Shown: one piece after another, positions 1-8,463 of the stretch
Layout: each line of letters begins with the position of its first letter
How positions within the stretch are numbered: position 1 is the stretch's first letter
Source of the DNA: JBFXAF01 sp050184585
GTDB lineage: Bacteria; Pseudomonadota; Alphaproteobacteria; Rhizobiales; Rhizobiaceae
Length of the DNA: 61,780 nt
NCBI GenBank assembly: GCA_050184585.1
Contig: JBFXAF010000016.1
Coordinates: forward strand, 1 to 61,780
Reading direction: 5' to 3'
Made by a program: the position numbers and the translations under genes
Notes under the pieces: model-generated
Told to the model about the DNA's origin: nothing
Seen by the model: only the letters and a program-made list of their open reading frames with translations
Databases searched by the model: none

Positions 1-49
1 CGGCCTGGGCGACGCCTTCGCCGACGTCTGGAAGCTTTATGACTTGCAC
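1..49 (-). CDS. bkdB: 2-oxoacid dehydrogenase E2 (lipoyl acyltransferase), N-terminal fragment
   Basis: Only the first codons lie in the window. Read on the minus strand from a GTG at 49-47, the translation is V-Q-V-I-K-L-P-D-V-G-E-G-V-A-Q-A, matching the start of the lipoyl domain of E2 acyltransferases (the K-x-P-D-V-G-E-G signature). E2 transfers the acyl group from the E1 thiamine adduct to CoA in the branched-chain 2-oxoacid dehydrogenase complex. It lies directly downstream of E1-beta in the same orientation, the usual alpha-beta-E2 order. No ATG is in frame upstream and no convincing Shine-Dalgarno is visible, so the exact start is uncertain. Confidence 0.75.
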   Translation of the reverse strand, partial: MQVIKLPDVGEGVAQA

Positions 50-85
50 ACCCTTGGGCGTGCCTCGGCTGGGTTCCGGGAAGCC

Positions 86-219
86 GCCCCCTCCACCGCC
101 TTCGGCGGTCCCCCACCCCCTCTTCGCAGGGGAGGATCAGGCGCTGCGGCCGGTCGCGACCTCGGTTCCTCCCCTGCGAAGCGGGGGAGGGGGACCATGC
201 GAAGCATGGTGGAGGGGGC
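86..219. repeat. GC-rich palindromic intergenic repeat, copy 1
   Basis: About 134 bp that fill most of the gap between E1-beta and E2. The left edge is GCCCCCTCCACCGCC and the right edge GGTGGAGGGGGC, so the ends are mutually complementary. Inside are short hairpins (ACCGCC-TTC-GGCGGT type, a CCCCTGCGAAGCGGGGG type and a CCATGCGAAGCATGG type). The same architecture recurs at 17935-18066, 19848-19979 and 26100-26225. It has no coding content and looks like a non-autonomous palindromic element of the kind scattered through rhizobial genomes. Confidence 0.85.
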
Positions 220-247
220 CTATGCCGGAGATCGGGAGATCGCATCC

Positions 248-1261
248 TCACGCCTCCATCGTCTCAAGGAGCGCGCGGCCGACGCGCGCGGGGCCGGGGA
301 AGTAGTCCCATTCCTGCGCGTGCGGGTAGGGCGTGTCCCAGCCGGCGACGCGGGCGACCGGCGCTTCGAGGTGGAAGAAGCAGTTCTCCTGGACGAGCGA
401 GGCGAGTTCCGCGCCGTAGCCGGAGGTGAGCGTCGCCTCGTGCACGACGACGCAGCGCCCGGTCTTCTTCACGGAGGCCGTGATAGTGTCGAGGTCGTAG
501 GGCACCAGCGTCCTCAGATCGATCACCTCGGCGTCGACGCCGGTCTCCTCCACCGCGGCAAGCGCGACATGCACCATCGTACCATAGGAGAGGACTGTCA
601 CCGCTGATCCCGGCCGCCTCACCACCGCCTTGCCGAGCGGCACGGTGTAGTGGCCGTCCGGCACCTCGCCGAGTTCGTGCTTGGCCCAGGACGAGACAGG
701 CCGGTCGTGGTGACCGTCGAAGGGTCCGTTGTAGAGCCGCTTGGGTTCGAGGAAGATCACCGGGTCCGGGTCCTCGATCGCGGCGATGAGGAGACCCTTG
801 GCGTCGTGCGGGTTGGACGGTACGACGGTCTTCAGGCCCGAGACGTGGGTGAACAGTGATTCCGGACTCTGGCTGTGGGTCTGGCCCCCGAAAATGCCGC
901 CGCCGGTCGGCATCCTGACGACCAGCGGACAGGTGAACTCGCCGGCCGAGCGGTAGCGGATGCGGGCGGCTTCCGAGACGATCTGGTCGTAGGCGGGATA
1001 GACATAGTCGGCGAACTGCACCTCGACGCAGGGCTTCAGTCCGTAGGCGGCCATGCCGATCGCCGCGCCGACGATGCCGAGCTCCGAGATCGGCGCGTCG
1101 AAGCAGCGGCTCTTGCCGTATTTCTGCTGGAGGCCGGCGGTGCAGCGGAACACGCCGCCGAAGAAGCCGACATCCTCGCCGAACACGACGACGGTCTCGT
1201 CGCGGCCCATGGAGACGTCCATGGCGTCGCGGATCGCCTCGATCATGGAGCGGCGGGGCAT
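248..1261 (-). CDS. bkdA2: Branched-chain 2-oxoacid dehydrogenase E1 subunit beta
   Basis: This 337-aa protein is the beta half of the thiamine-dependent E1 that decarboxylates 2-oxoisovalerate and related 2-oxoacids from valine, leucine and isoleucine. F-G-E-D-V at residues 27-31 is the E1-beta segment carrying the cofactor-contacting Glu, and the transketolase pyrimidine-binding and C-terminal domains follow at the family's normal length. The ATG at 1261 (M-P-R-R-S-M-I-E-A) was chosen because the longer open frame upstream only translates the palindromic repeat at 1289-1424. The gene sits between E1-alpha and E2 on the minus strand. The substrate is inferred from the closest family pattern; an acetoin or pyruvate E1 is less likely given the alpha subunit. 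Confidence 0.93.
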   Translation of the reverse strand: MPRRSMIEAIRDAMDVSMGRDETVVVFGEDVGFFGGVFRCTAGLQQKYGKSRCFDAPISELGIVGAAIGMAAYGLKPCVEVQFADYVYPAYDQIVSEAARIRYRSAGEFTCPLVVRMPTGGGIFGGQTHSQSPESLFTHVSGLKTVVPSNPHDAKGLLIAAIEDPDPVIFLEPKRLYNGPFDGHHDRPVSSWAKHELGEVPDGHYTVPLGKAVVRRPGSAVTVLSYGTMVHVALAAVEETGVDAEVIDLRTLVPYDLDTITASVKKTGRCVVVHEATLTSGYGAELASLVQENCFFHLEAPVARVAGWDTPYPHAQEWDYFPGPARVGRALLETMEA

Positions 1262-1288
1262 TAGTGGTGGCTCCGGGGCGCTGGCATT

Positions 1289-1424
1289 TCCCTCCCCCTC
1301 GCGGGGAGGGTGGCCGCGAAGCGGCCGGGTGGGGTAGGAGCGGCAGTGCACGGCCTGATGGCGGTCCCTCCTGAGGTTACCCCCTCTGTCGCCTTCGGCG
1401 ACATCTCCCCCGCAGGGGGGGAGA
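1289..1424. repeat. GC-rich palindromic repeat between E1-alpha and E1-beta
   Basis: This repeat occupies most of the 183-bp gap between the two E1 genes. It starts with a CCCTCCCC-tcgc-GGGGAGGG hairpin followed by GGCCGCGAAGCGGCC, and ends with GTCGCCTTCGGCGAC and a CTCCCCC/GGGGGAG pair. It is related in style to the repeat at 86-219 but differs in sequence, so it is probably a second subfamily. With the copy at 86-219, both gaps of the bkd operon contain such an element. Confidence 0.75.
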
Positions 1425-1444
1425 GGACGATCTCGCACGTCATC

Positions 1445-2677
1445 CTACACCCCCGCCCGCTGGCGCTGGCGGCGGAGGTGCGGCGGCATCTCGGCATAGA
1501 CGCCCTCGAACATGTCGCGCGTCGACGGCTTGCCCCCGGCGTGGAGGGTTCCGTGGCTCTCGGCCTCCTTCTGCGCGGCGATCACCGTTTCGAGGATCTC
1601 GGCTTCGGTCTGCTTGTGGCGCTCGTCCGACCAGAGACCTTTGACGATCAGATGGTTCTTCAACCGCATGACGGGGTCGCCGAGCGGCCACGCGTCGGAC
1701 TCCGCCTTCGGCCGGTAGGCCGACGGATCATCGGAGGTCGAGTGCGCGCCGGCGCGGTAGGTGACGTACTCGACCAGCGTCGGCCCGAGGTTTCTTCGCG
1801 CCCGCTCGACCGCCCACTTCGCCACAGCATGGACGGCGAGATAGTCGTTGCCGTCGACGCGCAGCGCGGGGATGCCGAAGCCGAGACCCCGGGCGGCGAA
1901 GGTGCCGGAGCCGCCACGGGCGATGCCCTGGAAGGTCGAGATGGCCCACTGGTTGTTGACGATGTTCAAGACCACCGGCGCCTTGTAGGTCGAAGCGAAG
2001 ACGAGCGCCGCGTGGAAGTCGGACTCCGCCGTCGAGCCGTCGCCGATCCAGCCGACCGCGATCTTGTCGTCGTTGCGGATCGCCGACGCCATGGCCCAGC
2101 CGACGGCCTGGATGTACTGGGTGGCGAGATTGCCCGAGATGGAGAAGAAGCCGTGCTCCTTCGAGGAGTACATGATGGGGAGCTGGCGGCCCTTCAGCGG
2201 GTCGCGCTCGTTGGAATAGATCTGGTTCATCATCTCGACCAGCGGGTAGCCGGAGGCGATCAGCAGGCCCGCCTGGCGGTAGGTCGGGAAATTCATGTCG
2301 CCCTTCGAGAGCGCCTTCGAGAACGCGGTGGAGACGGCCTCCTCGCCCAGATGCTGCATGTAGAACGACGTCTTGCCCTGTCGCTGCGCCATCTGCATGC
2401 GCGCGTCGAAGGTCCTGAGCGTCATCATGTGGCGCAGGCCCTCGGCAAGCTCCTCGTCGGTCAGCGTGCCCGCCCAGGGACCGACGGCTTCGGCGTCGCG
2501 GTTGAGCACGCGGATAATCGAGAATGCGTGGTCACGGATGTCGCGCGGGTCGACATCGACCGGCGGGCGCTCGACGCTGCCCGCCTGGGGGATCTTCACA
2601 TGACTGAAGTCGGGCGTGCCGCCGGGCCTGACCTCGGGCTCGGGCACATGCAGGCTCAGCTTGCCGCCTTCCGCCAT
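1445..2677 (-). CDS. bkdA1: Branched-chain 2-oxoacid dehydrogenase E1 subunit alpha
   Basis: This 410-aa thiamine-diphosphate subunit is first in the operon. The ThDP-binding motif is visible at about residues 207-237: G-D-G-S-T-A-E-S-D-F through N-I-V-N-N-Q-W. Near residue 310 is H-S-T-S-D-D-P-S-A-Y-R, nearly identical to the regulatory loop of branched-chain E1-alpha that carries the phosphorylated Ser in mitochondria; this favours branched-chain over pyruvate specificity. The ATG at 2677 follows GGGAGG with a 6-nt spacer. A TTG two codons upstream is also in frame but less well placed. The promoter should lie in 2678-2800. Partners are E1-beta and E2 downstream. Confidence 0.93.
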   Translation of the reverse strand: MAEGGKLSLHVPEPEVRPGGTPDFSHVKIPQAGSVERPPVDVDPRDIRDHAFSIIRVLNRDAEAVGPWAGTLTDEELAEGLRHMMTLRTFDARMQMAQRQGKTSFYMQHLGEEAVSTAFSKALSKGDMNFPTYRQAGLLIASGYPLVEMMNQIYSNERDPLKGRQLPIMYSSKEHGFFSISGNLATQYIQAVGWAMASAIRNDDKIAVGWIGDGSTAESDFHAALVFASTYKAPVVLNIVNNQWAISTFQGIARGGSGTFAARGLGFGIPALRVDGNDYLAVHAVAKWAVERARRNLGPTLVEYVTYRAGAHSTSDDPSAYRPKAESDAWPLGDPVMRLKNHLIVKGLWSDERHKQTEAEILETVIAAQKEAESHGTLHAGGKPSTRDMFEGVYAEMPPHLRRQRQRAGV

Positions 2678-2804
2678 CGACAACCTCCCGGCAGCGCGGT
2701 TCTTGACGCGCGCGGGAATTTAGCCACGCGCGGGCAGGCGCGTCCAATCGAAAGGCGCAATGCTCGAAGAAAGCAACGGACGGTCGTGCGCGCGGGTGGC
2801 CGCG

Positions 2805-2836
2805 AAAGAAAAATCCGGGAAGCGTGCTTCCCGGAT
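2805..2836 (-). terminator. Rho-independent terminator of the porin gene
   Basis: A perfect 11-bp stem, ATCCGGGAAGC (2813-2823) and GCTTCCCGGAT (2826-2836), closes over a 2-nt centre. On the minus strand it is followed by TTTTCTTT (2812-2805). It lies 50 bp after the stop of the minus-strand outer membrane protein gene, the right place and orientation to end its transcript. Confidence 0.8.
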
Positions 2837-2886
2837 CATCTATTGCATGGCCACCCGCAACGAAGGCGGGCGGAGGGCCGGTCAGG

Positions 2887-3474
2887 TCAGAACTTGACGC
2901 CGAACCGCGCCGTCAGCACGTCGACGTCGGCGTCGATCTGGGTGCCGTCGAAATTCTTGAAGATGTGACGCGAGTACTGGCCGCCGACCGTCAGACGATC
3001 GGTGATCGCGTAGTCGATACCGGCGCCGAGCGTCCATCCCCAGTCTTCCAGCCCGACATTGGTGGTGGCGTAGACGCCGCCGACATGTCCGGTGAACAGG
3101 AACCTGTCCCAGGCGTAGCCGAAGCGCGCCTTCGCCGCATAGGAGTTATCGACGGTGATGAAGTTGAAGACCTCGTAGTCGATGTCGAGGCGCATGGCCT
3201 CGAATTCCGGTCCGACGACGAAGTTGCCGAAGCCGAACAGGTAGCCGATGTGGCCGCCGAACACCCAATCCTCGCCCTGATCCTCGAGCGGCGGATTGAA
3301 CTGGCGGTCGACGTCCCTGAGCCAGGCATAGCCGCCCGAGGCGCCGAAATAGACGCCGTCCCATCCGAAACGCTGCGGCGAGGGTTCGGCGGGCGCGTCG
3401 ACGACAATGGCGGGGTCGGCTGCGAAGGCGCCGCTGCTGAAGAGCACCGCGGCAAGCAAGGCGGTCGTGCGCAT
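2887..3474 (-). CDS. Outer membrane beta-barrel protein (Omp25/Omp31-like)
   Basis: This 195-aa protein has a clear signal peptide (M-R-T-T-A-L-L-A-A-V-L-F, cleavage after A-F-A near residue 19). The mature part has W-D-G-V-Y-F-G-A-S-G-G-Y-A-W, the first strand of small rhizobial and Brucella porin-like beta-barrels, then alternating aromatic and hydrophobic strands. It ends in G-V-K-F, a terminal Phe expected for BAM-dependent outer membrane insertion. It stands alone, divergent from the histidine kinase at 3643, and has its own terminator. The family contributes to envelope stability and sometimes heme or small-solute binding; a specific role cannot be read from sequence. Confidence 0.87.
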   Translation of the reverse strand: MRTTALLAAVLFSSGAFAADPAIVVDAPAEPSPQRFGWDGVYFGASGGYAWLRDVDRQFNPPLEDQGEDWVFGGHIGYLFGFGNFVVGPEFEAMRLDIDYEVFNFITVDNSYAAKARFGYAWDRFLFTGHVGGVYATTNVGLEDWGWTLGAGIDYAITDRLTVGGQYSRHIFKNFDGTQIDADVDVLTARFGVKF

Positions 3475-3642
3475 CGGATAGGTCCCTGGACAAGCGGGTA
3501 AACTTACTCGTCAAGAGATTTATCGGTTCATGGTTGCCAATTGATTAATCAGCCGCGCCGAGTTTGGTTTCGGCTTTATTAACGACTTTTAAAATAGTCC
3601 CGAACAGAATCCGCGGGCTTCCGATCCGGGTGGGGATTCGAC
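3475..3642. promoter_or_regulatory. Divergent promoter region, porin and histidine kinase
   Basis: These 168 bp are clearly AT-richer than their surroundings and separate two divergent genes. They include ATTGATTAAT-type and TTTATTAACG-type stretches suited to sigma-70-like -10 elements in both directions. I cannot assign exact -35/-10 boxes with confidence. Confidence 0.5.
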
Positions 3643-5520
3643 ATGGAAATCGTGCGCAGGCTGGACGCGGTGATCGACTGGTTCGTCCCGGCCGAGGTGA
3701 AGAACGATCCCCACGCCAAGAAGCGCGTGCGCATGTTCCTGATCAGCCACCTGTTCGGACCCGTGCTCGGCGCGCCGATCCCGATCTTCCTCTACCTGGC
3801 CGATCCGAGCCCCTGGCCGCACGTACCGCTGCTGGCAGCCTCGATCGGCGCGTTCTGGCTGTTCCCGCTGGCGCTGAGATTGCTGCCGAACCACTACACG
3901 ACGCTGGCGCTGACGTCGGTGTTCAACCTGTCCTTCGCCATTCTGTGGGGCTCCTACCACTATGGCGGCGCGAGTTCGCCGTTCCTCATGTGGTTCCTGG
4001 TGATGCCGCTGCTCGCCTTCTTCTATCTGGGGTCGAGCAACAAGACGCGCATCATCATCTTCGCCCAGATCGCCTTCGGCCTGGCCGCCTTCTACGCGGC
4101 GTACCTGTCCGAGAACAGCTTCCCCTCGCACATCCCGATCCAGCAGATGGTCGGCATCGGCGTCATCTCCGCCTTCTGCGCCGCGACGTACGTCTTCCTG
4201 ATGGCGAGCTACTATTCGAGCGTGGTGGATTCGCAGTCGGAGCTCTTGAAGGAGATCGACAGCCACCAGCTGACGATGAAGATGCTGACGGACGCCAAGG
4301 AGGACGCCGAGCGCGCCAACGGCGCCAAGTCGGACTTCCTCGCCAAGATGAGCCATGAGCTGAGGACCCCGCTCAACGCGGTGCTCGGCTATTCCGAGAT
4401 CCTGCTCGAGGACGCCGAGCTGGAAGGCCGCGGCGAGCAGATCTCCGATCTCCAGAAGATCAGCGGGGCCGGCAAGCACCTGCTCGCCATGGTCAACGAC
4501 ATCCTCGACATCTCCAAGATCGAGGCCGGCAAGATGGAGCTGAACGTCGAGGCCGTCGACATGGACAAGCTGGTCAACGAGGTCGAGGCGACGGCCCGCC
4601 CGCTGGCCGCGAAGAACACCAACGCCTTCGTCGTCGAGCGGCAGGCCCATCTCGGCGTGGTGAAGGCCGACGCGACCAAGCTGAGGCAGGCGATCTTCAA
4701 CCTGCTCAGCAACGCCGCCAAGTTCACGCAGAACGGCCAGATCCGGCTGATCGTGAACCGCGAGAAGCGCAAGGCCGGACAGTGGATCACCATCGCGGTG
4801 GCCGACACGGGCGTCGGCATCAGCAAGGAGCAGCAGTCGAACCTGTTCGCAAACTTCGCGCAGGCGAACCCGTCGATCGCGGCGAAATACGGCGGCACCG
4901 GCCTCGGCCTTTCGCTCAGCCAGAACCTCTGCCGGCTGATGGGCGGCGCGATCACGGTGGAGAGCGAACCGGGCAAGGGCTCCTGCTTCACGATCCATAT
5001 GCCGGCCGAGGCCGTGGAAGCGGGCGGGCCCGGCGACGAGGACATGCTGCGCGAGGCGGTCGCCGACCTGCGCGCCCGCGACGAAGGCAATGCCGGCCTC
5101 AGCGGCCACGCGCAGAACCATCAGGCGCGCGAGAAGATACTGATCGTCGACGACGATCACGCCTTCCTGGAGCTCGCCGAGCGGCTGTTCTCCAAGGAGG
5201 GCTTCAGCCCGCTGGTGACCGACGCGCCGGAATCGGTGCTGCAGATCGCCCGCACCGTCAGGCCGGCGGTCATCATGATCGACATCATGATGCCCGGCCT
5301 CAATGGCTGGGACGTGTTGCAGACGCTGAAGTCGGACCCGGCGACGGCGCAGATTCCGGTGGTGATGATGAGCGTGCTCGACGACCAGGCGACGGCCCGC
5401 GACAACGGGGCGGCCGCGCTCATCGAGAAGCCGCTGGACAGCGCCAAGCTGCGCGCCGCGCTGACACTGGCCCGCAAACCGCGCCTCGCCGAGGCGGCCT
5501 CACGCGCCGCGGCGGGATAG
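3643..5520 (+). CDS. Membrane hybrid histidine kinase with C-terminal receiver
   Basis: This 625-aa sensor kinase has an N-terminal membrane region (about residues 30-190) with roughly six hydrophobic segments. A short coiled linker leads to HisKA with the H-box K-M-S-H-E-L-R-T-P-L-N; the phospho-accepting His is residue 238. The HATPase domain shows the N-box (L-L-S-N-A-A-K-F-T), G1 (D-T-G-V-G-I-S) and G2 (G-G-T-G-L-G-L-S-L). A receiver follows a linker at about 500-615, with acidic D-D-D at its start and the phospho-Asp at D547 in I-D-I-M-M-P. Kinase and receiver both look intact, so it can run an internal phosphorelay. A DivK-like regulator follows 26 bp downstream and is the likely partner. 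No sensory ligand domain is recognisable outside the membrane part. Confidence 0.92.
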   Translation: MEIVRRLDAVIDWFVPAEVKNDPHAKKRVRMFLISHLFGPVLGAPIPIFLYLADPSPWPHVPLLAASIGAFWLFPLALRLLPNHYTTLALTSVFNLSFAILWGSYHYGGASSPFLMWFLVMPLLAFFYLGSSNKTRIIIFAQIAFGLAAFYAAYLSENSFPSHIPIQQMVGIGVISAFCAATYVFLMASYYSSVVDSQSELLKEIDSHQLTMKMLTDAKEDAERANGAKSDFLAKMSHELRTPLNAVLGYSEILLEDAELEGRGEQISDLQKISGAGKHLLAMVNDILDISKIEAGKMELNVEAVDMDKLVNEVEATARPLAAKNTNAFVVERQAHLGVVKADATKLRQAIFNLLSNAAKFTQNGQIRLIVNREKRKAGQWITIAVADTGVGISKEQQSNLFANFAQANPSIAAKYGGTGLGLSLSQNLCRLMGGAITVESEPGKGSCFTIHMPAEAVEAGGPGDEDMLREAVADLRARDEGNAGLSGHAQNHQAREKILIVDDDHAFLELAERLFSKEGFSPLVTDAPESVLQIARTVRPAVIMIDIMMPGLNGWDVLQTLKSDPATAQIPVVMMSVLDDQATARDNGAAALIEKPLDSAKLRAALTLARKPRLAEAASRAAAG

Positions 5521-5546
5521 CAAAGGACGAGGGAGGGGAGACGGCC

Positions 5547-5915
5547 ATGACCGTCGTGCTCATCATCGAGGACAATCCGATCAATCGCGACGTGCTGGGT
5601 CGTCGCCTCGAGCGGCGCGGGTTCAACATCCGCTTCGCCGAGGACGGCCCGTCCGGCATCCGCGCCGCGAAGGAGCTGAACCCGGACGTCATCCTCATGG
5701 ACATCGGCCTCGGCGAGATGGACGGCTGGGAGGCGACGCGCCGGATCAAGTCGGACCCGACCACCATGACGATCCCGATCATCGCGCTGACGGCGAGCGC
5801 CTTCGAATCCGATCGCGAGAAGAGCTACGCCGCCGGCTGCTGCGACTTCGACACCAAGCCGGTCGACCTGCCGAGGCTGCTCGGCAAGATCGAGAAGAGC
5901 CTGCTCGCCGCCTGA
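5547..5915 (+). CDS. Single-domain response regulator, DivK-like
   Basis: This 122-aa protein is a lone receiver domain without an output domain. It has the acidic pocket E8-D9, the phosphorylatable D52 in V-I-L-M-D-I-G, the T/S at L-T-A-S-A, and K in T-K-P-V-D. The ATG at 5547 follows a GGGAGGGGAG Shine-Dalgarno, 26 bp after the hybrid kinase stop, so the two are co-transcribed. Stand-alone receivers of this kind pass phosphate to histidine phosphotransferases or bind kinases allosterically, as DivK does. The family name is by sequence pattern; a cell-cycle role is not implied. Confidence 0.9.
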   Translation: MTVVLIIEDNPINRDVLGRRLERRGFNIRFAEDGPSGIRAAKELNPDVILMDIGLGEMDGWEATRRIKSDPTTMTIPIIALTASAFESDREKSYAAGCCDFDTKPVDLPRLLGKIEKSLLAA

Positions 5916-5932
5916 GGCCGCGCCAGACGCGA

Positions 5933-6463
5933 TCAGGCGGGGACGTAGGTCAACCTGACCACGTCCTCGCCAAGGTGATCGCTGGCCGCGAGGCGGAGCG
6001 GCGGCCGAGGCCCGGCGAAGAATGGCGTGCCTCGACCCAGCACGAACGGGTGGAGGTAGAGCCGGTACTCATCGATGAGACCGAGGTCGGTGATGCTTCG
6101 CGCCAGGTCAGGTCCGGAAACCGCGATCTCCCCGACGAGCCTGGCCTTCAGCCCCCGCACCACGGTCCCGACATCATCCCCGACCAGAGTGGCGTTGGGA
6201 CCGACCGATTTCAACGAGCGCGACGCGACCCACTTCGGCTGACGCCGCCACGCCGCGGCGAACTCGTGCTGCTCGGCGCCCCACTCCGGACGGTCTTCGT
6301 CCCAGTAACGCATGGTCTCGTACATGCGGCGACCGTACACGCTGCCTGCAAGGTCGTGCACATGCGCCGTCCAGTGGCGGAAGAGCGCGGGGCCTGTCCG
6401 CATTTCCAGGTGGTCGACGTAACCGTCCAGGGACTGGTTCATTCCAAAGACGAGCGTCGCCAT
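5933..6463 (-). CDS. Dihydrofolate reductase family protein (RibD C-terminal fold)
   Basis: This 176-aa protein opens with M-A-T-L-V-F-G-M-N-Q-S-L-D-G-Y-V-D, the first strand and substrate-site Asp of the RibD-C/DHFR-like family. G-R-R-M-Y-E-T-M follows, then the C-terminal V-L-G-R-G-T-P-F-F motif. Such proteins are NADPH-dependent reductases related to riboflavin biosynthesis enzymes, and most have no known substrate. It is convergent with the response regulator at 5547, with an 18-bp gap, and has no obvious functional partner here. Confidence 0.88.
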   Translation of the reverse strand: MATLVFGMNQSLDGYVDHLEMRTGPALFRHWTAHVHDLAGSVYGRRMYETMRYWDEDRPEWGAEQHEFAAAWRRQPKWVASRSLKSVGPNATLVGDDVGTVVRGLKARLVGEIAVSGPDLARSITDLGLIDEYRLYLHPFVLGRGTPFFAGPRPPLRLAASDHLGEDVVRLTYVPA

Positions 6464-6664
6464 GCTGCGAGATCTCCGCCAAGTCCTTCACGACAGCACG
6501 AACAGGCATTACGCGGAAGTGCGCCTGGAGACGCCCCGAGATGCGCCAGTCGAAAGGTTCGTCGACGCAAGGGGCTCCGTCAATCCGCCGAAAGGCGGGA
6601 CGCATGCCGACCACGTCTTGCGACGGGAGGCATGGCCCGCGTCATTCGGGGTCTGGCGGCTTGG

Positions 6665-7072
6665 TCAGGCCGCTGAGGCCGAAACGCTCCTGACGTCACG
6701 ATCCATCAGCATGTCGCGCAGCTTCTTGAAGTCGAGCGGCTTCTGCTGGACGTAGGGCACCCTGAGTCCCAGCGCCTCCGCCCTGGCCTGGGTGGCGCGC
6801 AGCACCGACTCGTCCTCGCCGCTGACGATCAGGATGCGGCCCGCGTAGCGTGCTTCCGCCAGCAGGCCGAACAGACCAACGGCATCGACGTTCGGCATGT
6901 TGATGTCGACGGCCATGATCTCCGGATTGAGAGCCTTGGCCAGACTGACGACGCCGCGCGAGTCCGACGTCGCGAACGCCTCGTAGCCGCAACGTTCGGC
7001 CACCCTGACGATCAGTTCGGCCGACGACGCGTCGTCGTCGACGGCGAGCAGGCGCAAATGCTGGTTCGACAT
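6665..7072 (-). CDS. Single-domain response regulator linked to an alpha-oxoamine synthase
   Basis: This 135-aa receiver has the acidic cluster D12-D13-D14, phospho-Asp D56 in A-V-D-I-N-M-P, S at V-S-G-E-D, and K in Q-K-P-L-D. The ATG at 7072 (M-S-N-Q-H-L) starts the domain cleanly; the open frame extends 12 codons further, but those overlap the end of the upstream gene. It begins 8 bp after the stop of the oxoamine synthase at 7081, so the two form an operon. No output domain is present. The pairing of a receiver with a PLP acyltransferase suggests a signalling role, but no cognate kinase is in the same operon. Confidence 0.88.
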   Translation of the reverse strand: MSNQHLRLLAVDDDASSAELIVRVAERCGYEAFATSDSRGVVSLAKALNPEIMAVDINMPNVDAVGLFGLLAEARYAGRILIVSGEDESVLRATQARAEALGLRVPYVQQKPLDFKKLRDMLMDRDVRSVSASAA

Positions 7073-7080
7073 GGCGATCC

Positions 7081-8463
7081 TCAGGCGGCGTTGGCGGCCA
7101 GATCCCACTGCATGGCCAGGACGTTGTTGGCGCCGTCGGCCTCGCGGTAGGTCCGGTATTCGAGATCGGCCGTCCGCATCGCCTGCAGCATCAGCCTGAC
7201 AAGGATGTTCACGTCCTCGCGCGTGTGGTCCGCCATGACCTGCACCCTGAAGCGGGCGCCGCCCTGCGGGACAGCCGGATACTCGACCAGGTTGGCGATG
7301 GCGCCGAGAGAGGCGAGTTCGCGGGAGGCGATCCGCGCCAGACCTTCGGCGCCGACGCGCACGGGCACGATCGCGGAGGGGTCGCCCAGCGCCTCGAGGC
7401 CGACCTTGGCCATCTCGGCGCGCATGTAGAGGATGTTGTCCATCAGCGCGCGACGCCGGCGCTTGCCCTCGTCCGACGCCACGATCTCGAAAGCGGCGAG
7501 TACGACAGCCGCCTGGACCGGCGATAGAGCGTTGGAGAAGGTCTGCGTGGCGCTATAGTACTTCATGTATTCGGCGACCGCCTTGGACCTCACGGAGACG
7601 AAGCCGCCATTCGACGCGAACGTCTTCGAGAAGCTGCCGATGATCACGTCGGCCTGGTCGACCATCTTCTGCAGTCCGAGATGGCCGAGTCCGTCCTCGC
7701 CAATGCAGCCGAAGTCGTGCGCGCAGTCGACGAGCAGCCTGGCGTCGAACTCGTCGCACGCCTGGCGAAGCGCTGCCAGATCAGGCGTGTCGGAGTGCAT
7801 CGAGAAGAGGCTTTCCGTGACCACGAGGATGCCGTTCTTCGTGTCGGCGGCGCGGATTCTCTGAAGTCTCCGGCGCAGGCCGTCGACATTCAGGTGACCG
7901 TGGAAGTGGATGTTCTGGGTGGCGGCTCGTGCGCCTTCCTGCAAGCACGAGTGGGCAAGCACGTCCATCACGACGTGGTCGCCGGGACGGACCAGTCCCT
8001 GGACGGCGGCGAACCCCGCCGACCAGCCGGTCAGATACAGCACGGTCTCGCGGCCGTGGATGAAGCTGGAAATGATCTTCTCGAGCTTGAGCGAGTGGCG
8101 GGTGTTGCCGAGCAGGGCGGCCGATCCGGCGCTGTGGACCCCATATTCGTCCACGGCCCGCTTCGCGGCCTCCTTCACGTAGGGATGCGACGACAGGCTG
8201 AGATAGTCCTGCGACGCGAAGTTGACGCCGCGGATCTCCGAACCGGAATCCGAGCGTGCGGTGCAATGCGTGCGCGGGGCGGTCGAGGTCGATTTCGCAT
8301 AGGGCCACAGATCGTGCCGGCGGCGTGTTTCCTGCCAGGCGAAAAAACCTTCGACGCGACCAAGCAGGTCGCTGCCCGCCGGCTGCTTGAAGTCGCGCAG
8401 GCTACCCGTGAGCGCGCCTTCAGGGATCGCGCCAGCGGCGCGATTGATGTCGTTCGTGATCAT
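7081..8463 (-). CDS. PLP-dependent alpha-oxoamine synthase family acyltransferase
   Basis: This 460-aa protein is a fold-type I aminotransferase-like enzyme of the group containing serine palmitoyltransferase, AONS, KBL, ALA synthase and the autoinducer synthases CqsA/LqsA. These condense an acyl-CoA with an amino acid. The PLP Lys lies in G-S-F-S-K-T-F-A-S, the cofactor-stacking Asp and following His in V-D-C-A-H-D-F-G, and N-F-A-S-Q-D-Y-L-S-L is the substrate segment near the N-terminus. About 70 extra N-terminal residues precede the core. The ATG at 8463 has a GGGGG-rich ribosome site. It is followed by a receiver gene and divergent from a GGDEF-EAL gene, so a signal or lipid synthase is more plausible than biotin, threonine or heme metabolism. 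The product is unknown. Confidence 0.85.
   Translation of the reverse strand: MITNDINRAAGAIPEGALTGSLRDFKQPAGSDLLGRVEGFFAWQETRRRHDLWPYAKSTSTAPRTHCTARSDSGSEIRGVNFASQDYLSLSSHPYVKEAAKRAVDEYGVHSAGSAALLGNTRHSLKLEKIISSFIHGRETVLYLTGWSAGFAAVQGLVRPGDHVVMDVLAHSCLQEGARAATQNIHFHGHLNVDGLRRRLQRIRAADTKNGILVVTESLFSMHSDTPDLAALRQACDEFDARLLVDCAHDFGCIGEDGLGHLGLQKMVDQADVIIGSFSKTFASNGGFVSVRSKAVAEYMKYYSATQTFSNALSPVQAAVVLAAFEIVASDEGKRRRRALMDNILYMRAEMAKVGLEALGDPSAIVPVRVGAEGLARIASRELASLGAIANLVEYPAVPQGGARFRVQVMADHTREDVNILVRLMLQAMRTADLEYRTYREADGANNVLAMQWDLAANAA

Noticed and set aside
3579..3592. CtrA-like box TTAA-N6-TTAA upstream of the hybrid kinase
   Set aside because: The consensus is TTAA-N7-TTAA; here the spacer is 6 and the region is AT-rich, so a chance match is likely.
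6585..6598. Small CCGCC-GAAA-GGCGG hairpin after the receiver gene
   Set aside because: Only five base pairs and no T-run on either strand; too weak to call a terminator in GC-rich DNA.
7081..8463. Assignment of the oxoamine synthase as KBL, AONS or ALA synthase
   Set aside because: The context has no threonine, biotin or heme genes, and the PLP-site segment G-S-F-S-K-T-F differs from the G-T-L-G-K-A-F form of those enzymes.
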